Origin: Collinsella sp.
GTDB taxonomy: Bacteria > Actinomycetota > Coriobacteriia > Coriobacteriales > Coriobacteriaceae
DNA length: 47,036 nt
Direction: 5' to 3'
Assembly (NCBI GenBank): GCA_022745215.1
Contig: JAIIWC010000006.1
Coordinates: 1 to 47,036, forward strand
The notes under the pieces were generated by a model. That model was not told the DNA's origin. It was given only the letters and a program-made list of their open reading frames with translations, and did not search any database. How positions within the stretch are numbered: position 1 is the stretch's first letter; each line of letters starts with the position of its first letter. The position numbers and the translations under genes are program-made. This document shows positions 8,573 to 16,632 of this stretch, in pieces.

Positions 8573-8754
8573 GAAGTTGAATGGTTTTCCCGAGAAGTGA
8601 ACGACCTATTTTGGACCCCCAGAGCATCCGCATTTTTCGACGTTAAAACCGCAGGATTTGAATGGCAAAACCGCAGGAAATAGCCTTCCAAAAGTGTCGA
8701 TGCTTCGGGGGTCCGATTTCACTCGTTCACTTCTCGGGAAAAGCATTCACCTTC
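8573..8754. mobile_element. MITE-like inverted-repeat element
   Basis: The ends TTTTCCCGAGAAGTGAACGA (8585-8604) and its exact reverse complement (8723-8742) form 20-bp terminal inverted repeats. The match continues outwards for 12 bases with two mismatches (GAAGTTGAATGG against GCATTCACCTTC). Inside, GGACCCCC and GGGGGTCC pair again, and AAAACCGCAGGA occurs twice (8645, 8667). There is no coding frame. It could be a non-autonomous transposable element or a long structured RNA. No flanking target duplication is obvious. Confidence 0.6.
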
Positions 8755-8798
8755 AATATGATGACGCTGCTTGCGTGTGACAACCGGAGTGTAAGCCC

Positions 8799-9509
8799 CT
8801 AGCTTTTCTTTGCGGAGAGCATGAGGCTGATCTCTGGGTGCGTGTATTTGTCGAACTCTTCCTCGGACTCGGTGTCAAAGGTGTAGTACGACTTTATGGA
8901 GTCGTCCTCTGTCTTGAGGCTGATTCCTTCGTACAGGGAGCCGGCCAAAAACGCCTGTTTAAACTCATCCGACAGGTCGCATGACGTGAGGAGGCTTGGG
9001 GTCGCCACGGAAATATCCAGCCCATTGAGCGGGGCACAGAGCGTCGCGATGTCCTGCTCGACGCGTGCGAGGTTGTCCGCAAGACTTGCCTTGGGATCGA
9101 TTTGACTGGTGTAGTCGACGTCCGCGAGCATGCCGTCCGCATCAAAAGTAAGGTAGACATAGGCGGCCTGCGCGGCGAGTACGCCGACGACCTCTGCGGA
9201 ACGGTCTTTGTTGGTTTGGGCTACTGCGAGCCTGTTCTGCAGCTCTTTCCACTGCTTGCCCTGCATTCCAAAACGTGGCACCAGCGCACAGTAGCAAAAG
9301 ATGGCGAGCTCGATCGCGGTGAGCGCAATGGCCGTATATATTCCCGCCGGTTGGAACTCTTTTTGGTGAAACGCGATATCGTTGATCATTTGAAGCGGCA
9401 GCATCAGCAGGCATGCTGCGAACGCCATGACGAGCGCGGCTGCTGCGATCTTAGGGTACGTGCAGTACAGCTGGATGCGTTTTGCTTCCTGTTCGCTGAG
9501 CTGCTGCAT
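8799..9509 (-). CDS. Hypothetical protein with two membrane helices
   Basis: 236 residues from ATG 9509 (MQQLSEQEAKRI), with GAGGA just upstream. A GTG seven codons further up is possible. Two hydrophobic segments lie near residues 20-45 and 58-80, followed by a soluble acidic C-terminal domain of about 150 residues with a helical stretch (WKELQNRLAVAQTNKDRSAE) and a segment resembling a ligand-binding or secreted fold. I do not recognise the family. It stands alone: the MITE-like element lies downstream and the next gene upstream is the MATE exporter, separated by a terminator. Confidence 0.7.
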   Translation of the reverse strand: MQQLSEQEAKRIQLYCTYPKIAAAALVMAFAACLLMLPLQMINDIAFHQKEFQPAGIYTAIALTAIELAIFCYCALVPRFGMQGKQWKELQNRLAVAQTNKDRSAEVVGVLAAQAAYVYLTFDADGMLADVDYTSQIDPKASLADNLARVEQDIATLCAPLNGLDISVATPSLLTSCDLSDEFKQAFLAGSLYEGISLKTEDDSIKSYYTFDTESEEEFDKYTHPEISLMLSAKKS

Positions 9510-9630
9510 GGGGTCCTCGACTCTCACCGCTTCTGTCCGTGACACACGTGTGTCCTTGAGTATAAATGAGCAATAGGGCGCTCGTTCTTTACGTCCGATG
9601 ACTGGAGAATGCCGAAGGATGAATAACAAG

Positions 9631-9660
9631 AAAGGGGACCGTCGTTTGACGGCCCCCTTT
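9631..9660 (-). terminator. Terminator after the MATE operon
   Basis: AAAGGGGACCGTC (9631-9643) pairs with GACGGCCCCCTTT (9648-9660). Read on the minus strand it is followed by CTTGTTATT, and on the plus strand by GCTTTT. It may act both ways, and ends the operon transcribed from 14463. Confidence 0.7.
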
Positions 9661-9693
9661 GCTTTTGGGCGCTATGACGCAGCCATGAGATTG

Positions 9694-11067
9694 TTACGAC
9701 GCGGCCCTGCTGAGGCGCATGGCTTGTTGCGCGGGTCTGCAGTAGGCGAGTGCGCCGGTGATGAGCACCGCGGTAAGACCGAGACTCACGGGATAGGCGA
9801 GCATAACGGTTGAGAATGTTGGGCTTGCCGGAAAAACGACCAGGACCCAAAGGCATCGGGCACCACATACGCCGATTGCCGTAAGTGCCGAGGGAAGAAC
9901 CGAGATACCGAATCCACGCAAATAGCCGGACATGTTCTCGTAAATCATGCTAAACACGTAAGCAGGGAAGATCGTGCATATGCGTACGTAGGCGATGTCG
10001 ATGACCTGGGCATCCGAACTAAAGACGGACAGCAGCGTACGCCCCTGCCAGACCACAAGCAGAATCATCGCAATGGCGACGATAGCGTCTTCGACAAGGC
10101 AAACCTTGAGCGTTTGTCGGCAGCGTTCAAGGTTTTTTGCCCCGTTGTTCTGCCCCACGAACGTGGTGCATGCCTGGCTAAACGAGTTGAGCAGGCTGTA
10201 GCAGACAAACTCCAGCGCAAGTGCGGCAGAAGATGCTGCTACGACCTGCGCGCCCAGGCTGTTAATGCAGGTCTGGATGAGGATGTTTGCCAACGAAAAG
10301 AAACTGCCCTGGATGCCTGCGGGGAGTCCGATGCGAACGATTTTGGTGACCGATTCGCGGTCGATGCGCAGACGTCTGGGATCGATGCGAATGGCCTCGT
10401 CCGCTTTGAGAAGGCGCGTGAACAGAAACCCGGAGCTTACGATGTAGCACAGCACGGTGGCGAGCGCCACGCCAGCAGCGCCCCAGCCCAAGAATGCTAC
10501 GAAGATGCCGTCGAGTACGACGTTGAGGGCTGCCGAGATGGCTAGTGCCGCAAGCGGCATGCGCGTTACGCCAACGCTTCGAAATACGGTGGCTTCAAAG
10601 TTGAATAGTAGGATCGCCGGGATGCCCAACAGATATACACGCAGGTAGATAAGGGCATCATTAAAGATCTCGGGCGGCACGCTCAGGCATTGCAAAACCG
10701 GTCGACTCACGAGCTCCATCAGGATGGCCACAACGACGCCAAGGAGCGCGAGGACCACGGCGGTGTGCGCGCAGCGATTCGCGCGCTCATGATCGCCGGC
10801 GCCCACAGCATGCGCGATCGTGACGTTCGCACCCAAAGAGAGACCGACAAACAACATGATGAGCAGGGTGGCAATTGGTGTGGTCGAGCCTACGGCCGCC
10901 ATGCCAAGCGTTCCGCCATCAGGCGAGAAGTGTCCGATCATCAAGGTGTCGATGAGATTCGAAAGCTGCTCGAGAATGCCGGTGATGGCGACAGGTAATG
11001 CGAACAACGGGATATCGCGCCACAGCGAACCGTGAAGGATGTCGATGTTGGTGTTCGATTGTGCCAT
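9694..11067 (-). CDS. MATE-family efflux transporter
   Basis: 457 residues with about 12 membrane helices in two homologous halves. The N-terminal pattern GSLWRDIPLFALPVAITGIL, then EQLSNLIDTLMIGHF, is typical of MATE (DinF/NorM-like) exporters, which use Na+ or H+ gradients to expel cationic compounds or metabolites. It is the last gene of the operon starting at 14463, 26 bases behind an aldo/keto reductase. It is a close paralogue of the exporter at 45561-46943: long stretches such as NSFSQACTTFVGQN and MIYENMSGYLRGFGIS/MFYENMSGYLRGFGIS agree. The operon context suggests export of a product or toxic substrate of the reductases (inference). Confidence 0.93.
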   Translation of the reverse strand: MAQSNTNIDILHGSLWRDIPLFALPVAITGILEQLSNLIDTLMIGHFSPDGGTLGMAAVGSTTPIATLLIMLFVGLSLGANVTIAHAVGAGDHERANRCAHTAVVLALLGVVVAILMELVSRPVLQCLSVPPEIFNDALIYLRVYLLGIPAILLFNFEATVFRSVGVTRMPLAALAISAALNVVLDGIFVAFLGWGAAGVALATVLCYIVSSGFLFTRLLKADEAIRIDPRRLRIDRESVTKIVRIGLPAGIQGSFFSLANILIQTCINSLGAQVVAASSAALALEFVCYSLLNSFSQACTTFVGQNNGAKNLERCRQTLKVCLVEDAIVAIAMILLVVWQGRTLLSVFSSDAQVIDIAYVRICTIFPAYVFSMIYENMSGYLRGFGISVLPSALTAIGVCGARCLWVLVVFPASPTFSTVMLAYPVSLGLTAVLITGALAYCRPAQQAMRLSRAAS

Positions 11068-11093
11068 AAGAGTTTGCTTCTAACCTTTCGTAT

Positions 11094-11942
11094 TTATTTT
11101 TGGCCCTCGACGTCGGGGTGCCAGGTGCTGTAGAACGCCATCTTCTCGGCCGTGCGCTCGTAGAAGGGCTTGCCGTGATCGAGGGTGGCCATCTGCGCCA
11201 TGTCTTCGTCGGTGAGCTCGAAGTCGAAGATGTCGATGTTGTCGTTGATATGCGACGGCGTCTTGGAGCCGGGGATCACGACGTTGCCCTGCTGAATATG
11301 CCAGCGCATGATGACCTGAGCCGGGGTCTTGCCATACTTAGCCGCAAGCTCACGAACGACGGGCTCCTCGAGGATGACCTTGTTGTCGCGGCCGCCCAGC
11401 GGATACCAGGCCTGAAGTACGATGCCATGCTTGTCCAGCAGCGCCTTGAGCTCGGTCTGCGGGAAGTAGGGGTGGCACTCCACCTGGATAAGGGCGGGCA
11501 TAACCTCGCAGTGGGCGAGCAAGTTTTCGATTTCGGACTGATTGAAGTTGGAGATGCCGATGGAGCGCAGCTTGCCTGCCTTGTAGGCAGCCTCGAGCTT
11601 AGCGTAGCCGGCAACGTAATCGCCGGCGGGCTGGTGCAGGATCATGAGGTCGATGTAATCGCAGCCCAGGCGCTCAAGAGTCTCGTCCACGGCGGTGTCG
11701 GACTCATAGAAGCACGGCCAGAGTTTGGTCTCGAGGAAAATCTGATTGCGGGAGCGGCTGGAGTCGCGCATGCCGCGGCCTACGGCACGCTCGTTGACGT
11801 AGGCGTTAGCGGTGTCGATGAGCTCGTAGCCGTTGTCCAGAGCGTAGGTGACGGACGGCTGCACGTCGTCGGGCGAAAGCAGGTACGTGCCCAGGCCAAC
11901 CTGCGGCATCTTAACGCCGTTGTTGAGAGTGATGTAGTCCAT
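11094..11942 (-). CDS. Aldo/keto reductase (AKR, prostaglandin-F synthase/YvgN type)
   Basis: 282 residues, normal for the short AKR class. The catalytic tetrad is visible: Asp43 and Tyr48 in LIDTANAY, Lys73 in ETKLW, His103 in ILHQP. The NADPH-binding loop IPGSKTPSHINDN lies near residue 225. It reduces aldehydes or ketones with NADPH in the cytoplasm; the substrate cannot be told. It follows the flavodoxin gene by 23 bases in the LysR-linked operon. Confidence 0.93.
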   Translation of the reverse strand: MDYITLNNGVKMPQVGLGTYLLSPDDVQPSVTYALDNGYELIDTANAYVNERAVGRGMRDSSRSRNQIFLETKLWPCFYESDTAVDETLERLGCDYIDLMILHQPAGDYVAGYAKLEAAYKAGKLRSIGISNFNQSEIENLLAHCEVMPALIQVECHPYFPQTELKALLDKHGIVLQAWYPLGGRDNKVILEEPVVRELAAKYGKTPAQVIMRWHIQQGNVVIPGSKTPSHINDNIDIFDFELTDEDMAQMATLDHGKPFYERTAEKMAFYSTWHPDVEGQK

Positions 11943-11965
11943 GATATGTCCTTTCTTTTGGGTTG

Positions 11966-12463
11966 CTAAAGTGAGCGAATCTGCTCGATCCAGGCGTCGA
12001 CCTGGCTCTGCGGCGTTTCTTGGCGATCTCCGCCGGTGGAGTCGAATTGGACCTCAAGTGCCGGGCCAAAGGAAGCGCCCGCACAGGCGTCCTCGATGTC
12101 GGCGGTTACGTTGCCCGGCCAGCTGCCGTTGGTGGAAAGAGCCACAACGGTCTTACCGGAAAAGTCATTCTCGGCGATGAATGTCTTGACTGCCGGCGCC
12201 ATGGTGTACCACCAGGTAGGAGTGCCAATGACGATAACGTCGTAGTCCGCGGGGTTGTACTCGAGGTTCTCGATTTCGGGCATAAAGCCAGCGTTAACCT
12301 CGCGCTGGCCTTGGTCGACCGTCTCTTGATAGTCCTCGGGATAAGGCACGACGGTTTCAATGCGAGCGATATCGGCATCGCAGGCATCGGCGAGCTGCTC
12401 GGCGATCTTCTCGGTGTTGCCGCACGACCAGCTGTAATAGACGACAAGTGTTTTCTTGCTCAT
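11966..12463 (-). CDS. Flavodoxin
   Basis: 165 residues. The FMN phosphate loop is YYSWSCGNTEKIA (about 9-21), and the isoalloxazine-stacking loops are near GTPTWWYTMAP and STNGSWPGN. It belongs to the flavodoxin_4-like proteins common in gut anaerobes next to aldo/keto reductases. It should carry one or two electrons for a flavin or Fe-S enzyme. The gene begins three bases after the stop of the decarboxylase-cupin gene. Confidence 0.92.
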   Translation of the reverse strand: MSKKTLVVYYSWSCGNTEKIAEQLADACDADIARIETVVPYPEDYQETVDQGQREVNAGFMPEIENLEYNPADYDVIVIGTPTWWYTMAPAVKTFIAENDFSGKTVVALSTNGSWPGNVTADIEDACAGASFGPALEVQFDSTGGDRQETPQSQVDAWIEQIRSL

Positions 12464-12466
12464 GCT

Positions 12467-13216
12467 TTACGCCTCCAGGGCGCCGTAGGCTTCGTCGTCC
12501 ACGGGCTCGAGCCACTCATTGCTGGTGTCTTCGCCCGGGAACTCAAAGGCCAGGTGGCTGAACCAGCAGTCGGCTGCGGCGCCGTGCCAGTGCTTAACGT
12601 TTGCCGGAATCTCGACGATATCGCCGGGATGCAGGCGCTGCGCTGGCTTGCCCTCTTCCTGGTACCAGCCCTCGCCGTCAACGCAGACCAGCACCTGGCC
12701 GCCGCCCTTGCTTGCGTGGTGGATGTGCCAGTTGTTGCGGCATCCCGGCTCAAACGTGACGTTATGGATGGGCAGGTAATCATCGGGATCGGTGAGTGCC
12801 TTAAGATAGCTTTGACCGATGAAGTACTGGGCAAAGGCGGTGTTGGGCGTGCCAAGGCCAAAGAAACCGCCGTGACCGTCGGTGCGTGAGGCATCGTCGG
12901 CGTAGACCTCCTTTGCCATGTTGAAGGCCGCCCAGGCGTTGGGCCAGCCAGCATAGAAGGCGGCGTGGGTGAGCAGCTCGGCCATTTCCTCACGTGTCAC
13001 GCCGTTAGCGCGTGCGCTTGCAAGGTGGTACTTAAGCGAGCTGTCCGTAATGCCCTTACCGATCAGGGTGCTGACGGTAACGATGCTACGCAGCTTGAGC
13101 GGCAGCTGTGCCTCGCGGCTCCATACTTCACCAAAGAGAATGTCGTCGTTGAGGTACGCGAACTCGGGGGCAAACTCGCCGAGTGCATCGTGGCCTGCTG
13201 TTTGCTTTACGGTCAT
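12467..13216 (-). CDS. Carboxymuconolactone decarboxylase-cupin fusion protein
   Basis: 249 residues. The N-terminal half (about 20-115) is a carboxymuconolactone decarboxylase/AhpD-like helical domain (LPLKLRSIVTVSTLIG, HLASARANGVTREE, ELLTHAAFYAGWPNAWAAF) without the CXXC of AhpD. The C-terminal half (about 145-235) is a cupin with the metal-binding pattern H-I-H-H in NNWHIHHASKGGG and G-D-I-V-E-I-P-A-N-V-K-H-W-H. Such fusions are widespread in anaerobes and are annotated as quinone- or peroxide-related; the substrate is not known. It lies between a small unknown gene and the flavodoxin with gaps of three bases on each side. Confidence 0.92.
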   Translation of the reverse strand: MTVKQTAGHDALGEFAPEFAYLNDDILFGEVWSREAQLPLKLRSIVTVSTLIGKGITDSSLKYHLASARANGVTREEMAELLTHAAFYAGWPNAWAAFNMAKEVYADDASRTDGHGGFFGLGTPNTAFAQYFIGQSYLKALTDPDDYLPIHNVTFEPGCRNNWHIHHASKGGGQVLVCVDGEGWYQEEGKPAQRLHPGDIVEIPANVKHWHGAAADCWFSHLAFEFPGEDTSNEWLEPVDDEAYGALEA

Positions 13217-13219
13217 GGG

Positions 13220-13435
13220 TTACTCCTTTGCTTGGCATTCTTGCTGCAGCGTATAGATGAGATAGTCGAGGGTTTCGAGTTTTCGCTGCTCGGCATGGAC
13301 GCGCTCGAGCAGGTCGCGCCGGTAGGTCTTAAGACGGCAAATGCGGGCGCATGTACTTGGCAGCTCCGAAAGCTCGCCGATAAGCGCGTCGCAGCAACCG
13401 GCGTCGCGTAGGTTGGCGATGGCCTTTTCGTCCAT
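13220..13435 (-). CDS. Small hypothetical protein
   Basis: 71 residues from ATG 13435, reading MDEKAIANLRDAGCCDALIG and onwards. It ends with a helical stretch, RRDLLERVHAEQRKLETLDY then LIYTLQQE, that looks like a coiled coil. Three Cys lie in the first half (AGCCDALI, STCARIC). Similar small proteins accompany aldo/keto reductases and flavodoxins in gut anaerobes as far as I recall; no function is known. It is eight bases after the stop of the reductase at 13444 and three bases before the decarboxylase-cupin gene. A longer frame beginning at 13657 overlaps the reductase and was rejected. Confidence 0.75.
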   Translation of the reverse strand: MDEKAIANLRDAGCCDALIGELSELPSTCARICRLKTYRRDLLERVHAEQRKLETLDYLIYTLQQECQAKE

Positions 13436-13443
13436 TGCGTTGC

Positions 13444-14463
13444 CTAGCGGGATGTCTTGACCTTGGTGGTGCCGGCGAGTGCCTTCTCGCCCGGGCGGCC
13501 CTTGGGCCCCACGAGCGCGTGCGGCTGGTAGAGCTCCTCGAGGAAGTCGACCTCGGCGGGGGAGAGGGTCAGATCGAGTGCCGCCACGGCATCGTCGACG
13601 CGCTCGGGCTTGGAGCAGCCCACGATGGGTGCCTCGACGCCGCGCGCCCAGTGCCATGCGAGCGCGACCTGCGACATCGGCACGTCGTGGTCCGCCGCGA
13701 CCTTGGCCACGCGCTCAACGATGGGCATATCGATGGCGCGATCGTGGTCGTACTTGTTGACCATGGTCTTGTCGGTGGTGCCACGGGTGCTGGTGCTCTC
13801 CCACGTGGGGCGGCACAGGTGGCCGGATGCCATGGGGCTGTACGGCGTGATGGCCATGTCGTACTGGCGGCACACGGGAATCATCTCGCGCTCGTCTTCG
13901 CGATAGAGCAGGTTGTAGTGGCACTGCATGCTCGTGAACTTGGTCCAGCCGTTTTGCTCGGCGATAACCTGCATGTTATGCAGCTGGTAGGCGTACATAG
14001 CGCTGGCGCCGAGTGCGCGGACCTTGCCCTCGCGCACCAGGCTGTCGAGGGCCTCCATGGTCTCCTCCATGGGCACATCGTAGTCAAAGCGATGGATGAT
14101 GTAGAGGTCCAGGTAGTCGGTATCCAGGCGCTTGAGCGAGCCCTCGATTTCGCGCTTGATGGCCGCGGCGGAAAGGCCACCTTCGTTAAAGTGTACCTTG
14201 CTGGCAAGGACGACATCCTCGCGCGCGATGCCCAGCTCGCGCAGCGCGGCGCCGATGTACTCCTCGCTCGTGCCGAAGCTGTAGCAGTTGGCGGTGTCGA
14301 TAAAGTTGACGCCGGCGTCGATTGCGCGCTTGATGACGGCGCGGGTCTCGTCGGGGCCGATAGTCCACTGGTGGAAATCGGGGCTGGCCTCGCCAAAGCT
14401 CATACCGCCCAGGCAAAGCCTGGAAATCTTGATGTCGGAATGGCCGAGGGTGGTGTATTGCAT
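13444..14463 (-). CDS. Aldo/keto reductase (YajO/YghZ type)
   Basis: 339 residues from ATG 14463 (MQYTTLGHSDIKISRLCLGG), chosen because GGAG precedes it and the family begins here. An upstream in-frame extension to 14604 would run through the promoter. Catalytic residues: Asp56 and Tyr61 in FIDTANCY, Lys89 in LASKV, His124 in IIHRFDYD. A cofactor-binding segment, PIVGCSKPERVDDAV, lies near the C-terminus. It is the first gene of the operon 14463 to 9694 and faces the LysR gene. Confidence 0.93.
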   Translation of the reverse strand: MQYTTLGHSDIKISRLCLGGMSFGEASPDFHQWTIGPDETRAVIKRAIDAGVNFIDTANCYSFGTSEEYIGAALRELGIAREDVVLASKVHFNEGGLSAAAIKREIEGSLKRLDTDYLDLYIIHRFDYDVPMEETMEALDSLVREGKVRALGASAMYAYQLHNMQVIAEQNGWTKFTSMQCHYNLLYREDEREMIPVCRQYDMAITPYSPMASGHLCRPTWESTSTRGTTDKTMVNKYDHDRAIDMPIVERVAKVAADHDVPMSQVALAWHWARGVEAPIVGCSKPERVDDAVAALDLTLSPAEVDFLEELYQPHALVGPKGRPGEKALAGTTKVKTSR

Positions 14464-14490
14464 AATGCTCTCCATCTTCTCTAGGGGATG

Positions 14491-14529
14491 GCTATAGCGT
14501 ATGTCGGTCTGCTGGCAATGTATATTGCC
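14491..14529 (-). promoter_or_regulatory. Divergent promoter with palindromic LysR-site candidate
   Basis: GGCAAT-GTAT-ATTGCC (14514-14529) is a perfect inverted repeat. On the minus strand TTGCCA (14513-14518) and TATAGC (14491-14496) are 16 bases apart and form a plausible -35/-10 for the reductase operon, so a regulator bound to the palindrome would touch its -35. The LysR gene starting at 14604 is the obvious candidate regulator. Confidence 0.5.
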
Positions 14530-14603
14530 TATAAAGACTGACTGGATATACGGATTGCGAATGATAGACTGTTGGGACGGCCAGACAGGATTGGGAGGTT
14601 GCA

Positions 14604-15482
14604 ATGGAGTTGCGAACCCTACGCTATTTTTTGGCGGTGGCGCGCGAGGAGAACATGACCGAGGCGGCCAATGTGCTGCATGTGACGCAGCCCACGCTGT
14701 CGCGCCAGATTGCCGACTTAGAGCGCGAGCTGGGCGTTGAGCTGTTTGAACGGACCAATCGATCGTGCGTGCTTACGGGGGACGGTATGCGCCTGCGTCA
14801 GCGCGCCGAGGAAATATTGGCGCTGGTGGAGCAGACCGAATCCGAGATGAGTGACCAGGAGCTCGGCATTGCCGGCAATATACGCATTGGTGCGGGAGAA
14901 ACGCAGGCCATGCGCTATGTGCTGGATACGTTTGCTGTACTGCACCGTGATTATCCGGCCGTGACAATTGAGCTCTATACGGGTAATGCCGATGCGGTCG
15001 AGGAACGCTTGGAGCGAGGCTTGCTGGACTTTGCCCTGCTGCTGGAGCCGGTCAACCTGGACAAATACGAGTGGATTCGCATGCCGCAGGCCGATCGCGT
15101 AGGCGTTGCCGTGGCAAGCGATGGGCCGTGGGGGTCGCTCGACGTGCTGACTCCTGCGGATTTGGCTGTGATGCCGTTGTTGCTGAGTTCGCGCACATCG
15201 AACAAAGCTATTGATCTGGCGGCGTGGTCGGACGGGACGCTCGACCCCGCGGCGCTCAACGTGGTGGGGCATTTCGATCTGATTGGCAACGCGTCGCATC
15301 TCATCCGCTCGGGGGCGGCGTGCGCCGTGGGCATCGATCATCTGCTGCAAGTTGATGCGAGTTCTGATATACGATTTGTACCGCTCGAGCCGGCTATCGA
15401 GATCGCATCCTTCTTGGTATGGAAAAAGTACCGACTGCGTTCGCGTGCCTGCGAAGAGCTGCTGAACCGTCTAAACATGTGA
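14604..15482 (+). CDS. LysR-family transcriptional regulator
   Basis: 292 residues. The N-terminal winged helix is typical: ELRTLRYFLAVAREENMTEA, then ANVLHVTQPTLSRQIADLER. The C-terminal periplasmic-binding-like domain should sense a small effector. It is divergent from the six-gene reductase/flavodoxin/MATE operon, with 140 bases between the starts, and probably controls it. The gene's last bases merge into the palindrome at 15477. Confidence 0.93.
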   Translation: MELRTLRYFLAVAREENMTEAANVLHVTQPTLSRQIADLERELGVELFERTNRSCVLTGDGMRLRQRAEEILALVEQTESEMSDQELGIAGNIRIGAGETQAMRYVLDTFAVLHRDYPAVTIELYTGNADAVEERLERGLLDFALLLEPVNLDKYEWIRMPQADRVGVAVASDGPWGSLDVLTPADLAVMPLLLSSRTSNKAIDLAAWSDGTLDPAALNVVGHFDLIGNASHLIRSGAACAVGIDHLLQVDASSDIRFVPLEPAIEIASFLVWKKYRLRSRACEELLNRLNM

Positions 15483-15508
15483 CAAAGGGGCAGTCCCTTT
15501 GCCACATT
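15477..15508. repeat. Palindrome of the GTGACAAAGGGAC family
   Basis: ATGTGACAAAGGGGCAGTCC is followed by CTTTGCCACATT. It overlaps the LysR stop codon (TGA 15480-15482), so the repeat supplies the stop. Confidence 0.75.
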
Positions 15509-15527
15509 GATTTGAAAGTTGATCTCG

Positions 15528-16481
15528 ATGATTCTATCGTTGGCCCCCATGGAGGGGATTACCGGGCATGTGTTTCGCCGTGTGCATGCGGAATGCTTTG
15601 GTGCGCTCGACTGCTACTACACGCCGTTTTTGCCGCCGCCGCGGGTGGGCAATCGCTTTGGCGGCAAGGCGTTTAAGGAGGTCGACCCTGCCAACAACCA
15701 GGGGCTCAACGTGGTGCCTCAACTTATGTCCAAAAACGCGGACGAGTTTGTGTGGGCGGCGCAAGTGCTCGCCGATATGGGCTATCGCGAGGTCAACCTC
15801 AACTTGGGGTGCCCCTCGGGAACGGTTGTTGCCAAGGGCAAGGGCTCGGGTTTCTTGCGCAACTTGGACGAGCTCGAAGTGTTTCTGAGCGACGTGTGCG
15901 AGCGCTCGCCGTTGCCGGTGTCGGTAAAGACCAGATTGGGGCTGGAGAGCGATGATGAATACGAGCGCGTGCTCGACTTGTACTGTCGCATGCCGCTGGC
16001 AGAGCTGATCGTGCATCCGCGCGTGCAGAAGGATCGCTATACAGGCTCGCCGCGTCAGGAGTTCTATGGCGAGACGCTGGAGCGGGCGCCGTTTCCGGTG
16101 GCATACAACGGCGACGTTTTTGACCTTGAGGACATGGACGCGCTGGTGGAGGCCTATCCCGGCACGCGCCATGTGATGCTGGGGCGCGGCTTGCTCACGA
16201 ACCCTGCGCTTGCCCGCATGGTCAAGGGCGGCCCTGCTGCCACGGCCGTCGAGTTGCAACGTTTTCACGACATGCTGTTCGCGGCGTATGCAGAAGAGAT
16301 TGGCGGCAACGCGGTCTTTCGCATGAAGGAGTGGTGGTTCTACGCCAAGTGCGCTTTCGCCGATCCCGCCACCGTCCACAAGCTCGTGCGCAAGACCAAG
16401 AAGGTCGACGAATACCGCGCTGCCGTCGACCGTGTCTTCCGTGAACAACCGCTCGCACCCACAGCCTGCTTCCACGGCTAG
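15528..16481 (+). CDS. tRNA-dihydrouridine synthase (Dus family)
   Basis: 317 residues from ATG 15528; a TTG three codons upstream is an alternative. FMN-dependent TIM barrel that reduces uridines in tRNA D-loops. Visible motifs: LSLAPMEGITGHVFRR at the start, EVNLNLGCPSGTVVAKG with the conserved catalytic-loop Cys, PVSVKTRLG, ELIVHPR and MLGRGLLTNPALA. Length and motifs match the family. The gene stands alone on the plus strand and ends five bases before the composite repeat at 16486. Confidence 0.93.
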   Translation: MILSLAPMEGITGHVFRRVHAECFGALDCYYTPFLPPPRVGNRFGGKAFKEVDPANNQGLNVVPQLMSKNADEFVWAAQVLADMGYREVNLNLGCPSGTVVAKGKGSGFLRNLDELEVFLSDVCERSPLPVSVKTRLGLESDDEYERVLDLYCRMPLAELIVHPRVQKDRYTGSPRQEFYGETLERAPFPVAYNGDVFDLEDMDALVEAYPGTRHVMLGRGLLTNPALARMVKGGPAATAVELQRFHDMLFAAYAEEIGGNAVFRMKEWWFYAKCAFADPATVHKLVRKTKKVDEYRAAVDRVFREQPLAPTACFHG

Positions 16482-16485
16482 CGAG

Positions 16486-16541
16486 TAGTCGTTGGGGACG
16501 TTCTTAAACGACTAGTCATTCAAGAACGTCCCCAATGACTA
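16486..16541. repeat. Composite repeat copy 1, GGGGACGTTCTT palindrome
   Basis: TAGTCGTTGGGGACGTTCTT pairs with AAGAACGTCCCCAATGACTA around a loop containing ACTAGT. It begins just after the Dus stop, and a second hairpin (16554-16608) follows it. A near-identical pair is at 21473-21596. Confidence 0.8.
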
Positions 16542-16553
16542 CCTGCAAAAAGT

Positions 16554-16608
16554 TGTACACCAGCATCCAAAGATGTCGAAAAATGTCGTTTTTGGATGCT
16601 GGTGTACA
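16554..16608 (-). terminator. Repeated long hairpin, terminator of the sirtuin operon (copy 1)
   Basis: TGTACACCAGCATCCAAA (16554-16571) pairs with TTTGGATGCTGGTGTACA (16591-16608). Read on the minus strand the stem is followed by ACTTTTTGC, so it resembles a Rho-independent terminator 24 bases after the sirtuin stop. Copies: 21542-21596 and 22604-22657. Confidence 0.7.
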
Positions 16609-16632
16609 TGTTTGAGGACGGTATTGCCCACG

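Noticed and set aside
13436..13657. 145-codon reading of the small hypothetical gene
   Set aside because: The first 74 residues lie antiparallel in frame inside the reductase gene and are Arg-rich low-quality sequence; ATG 13435 gives the credible protein.
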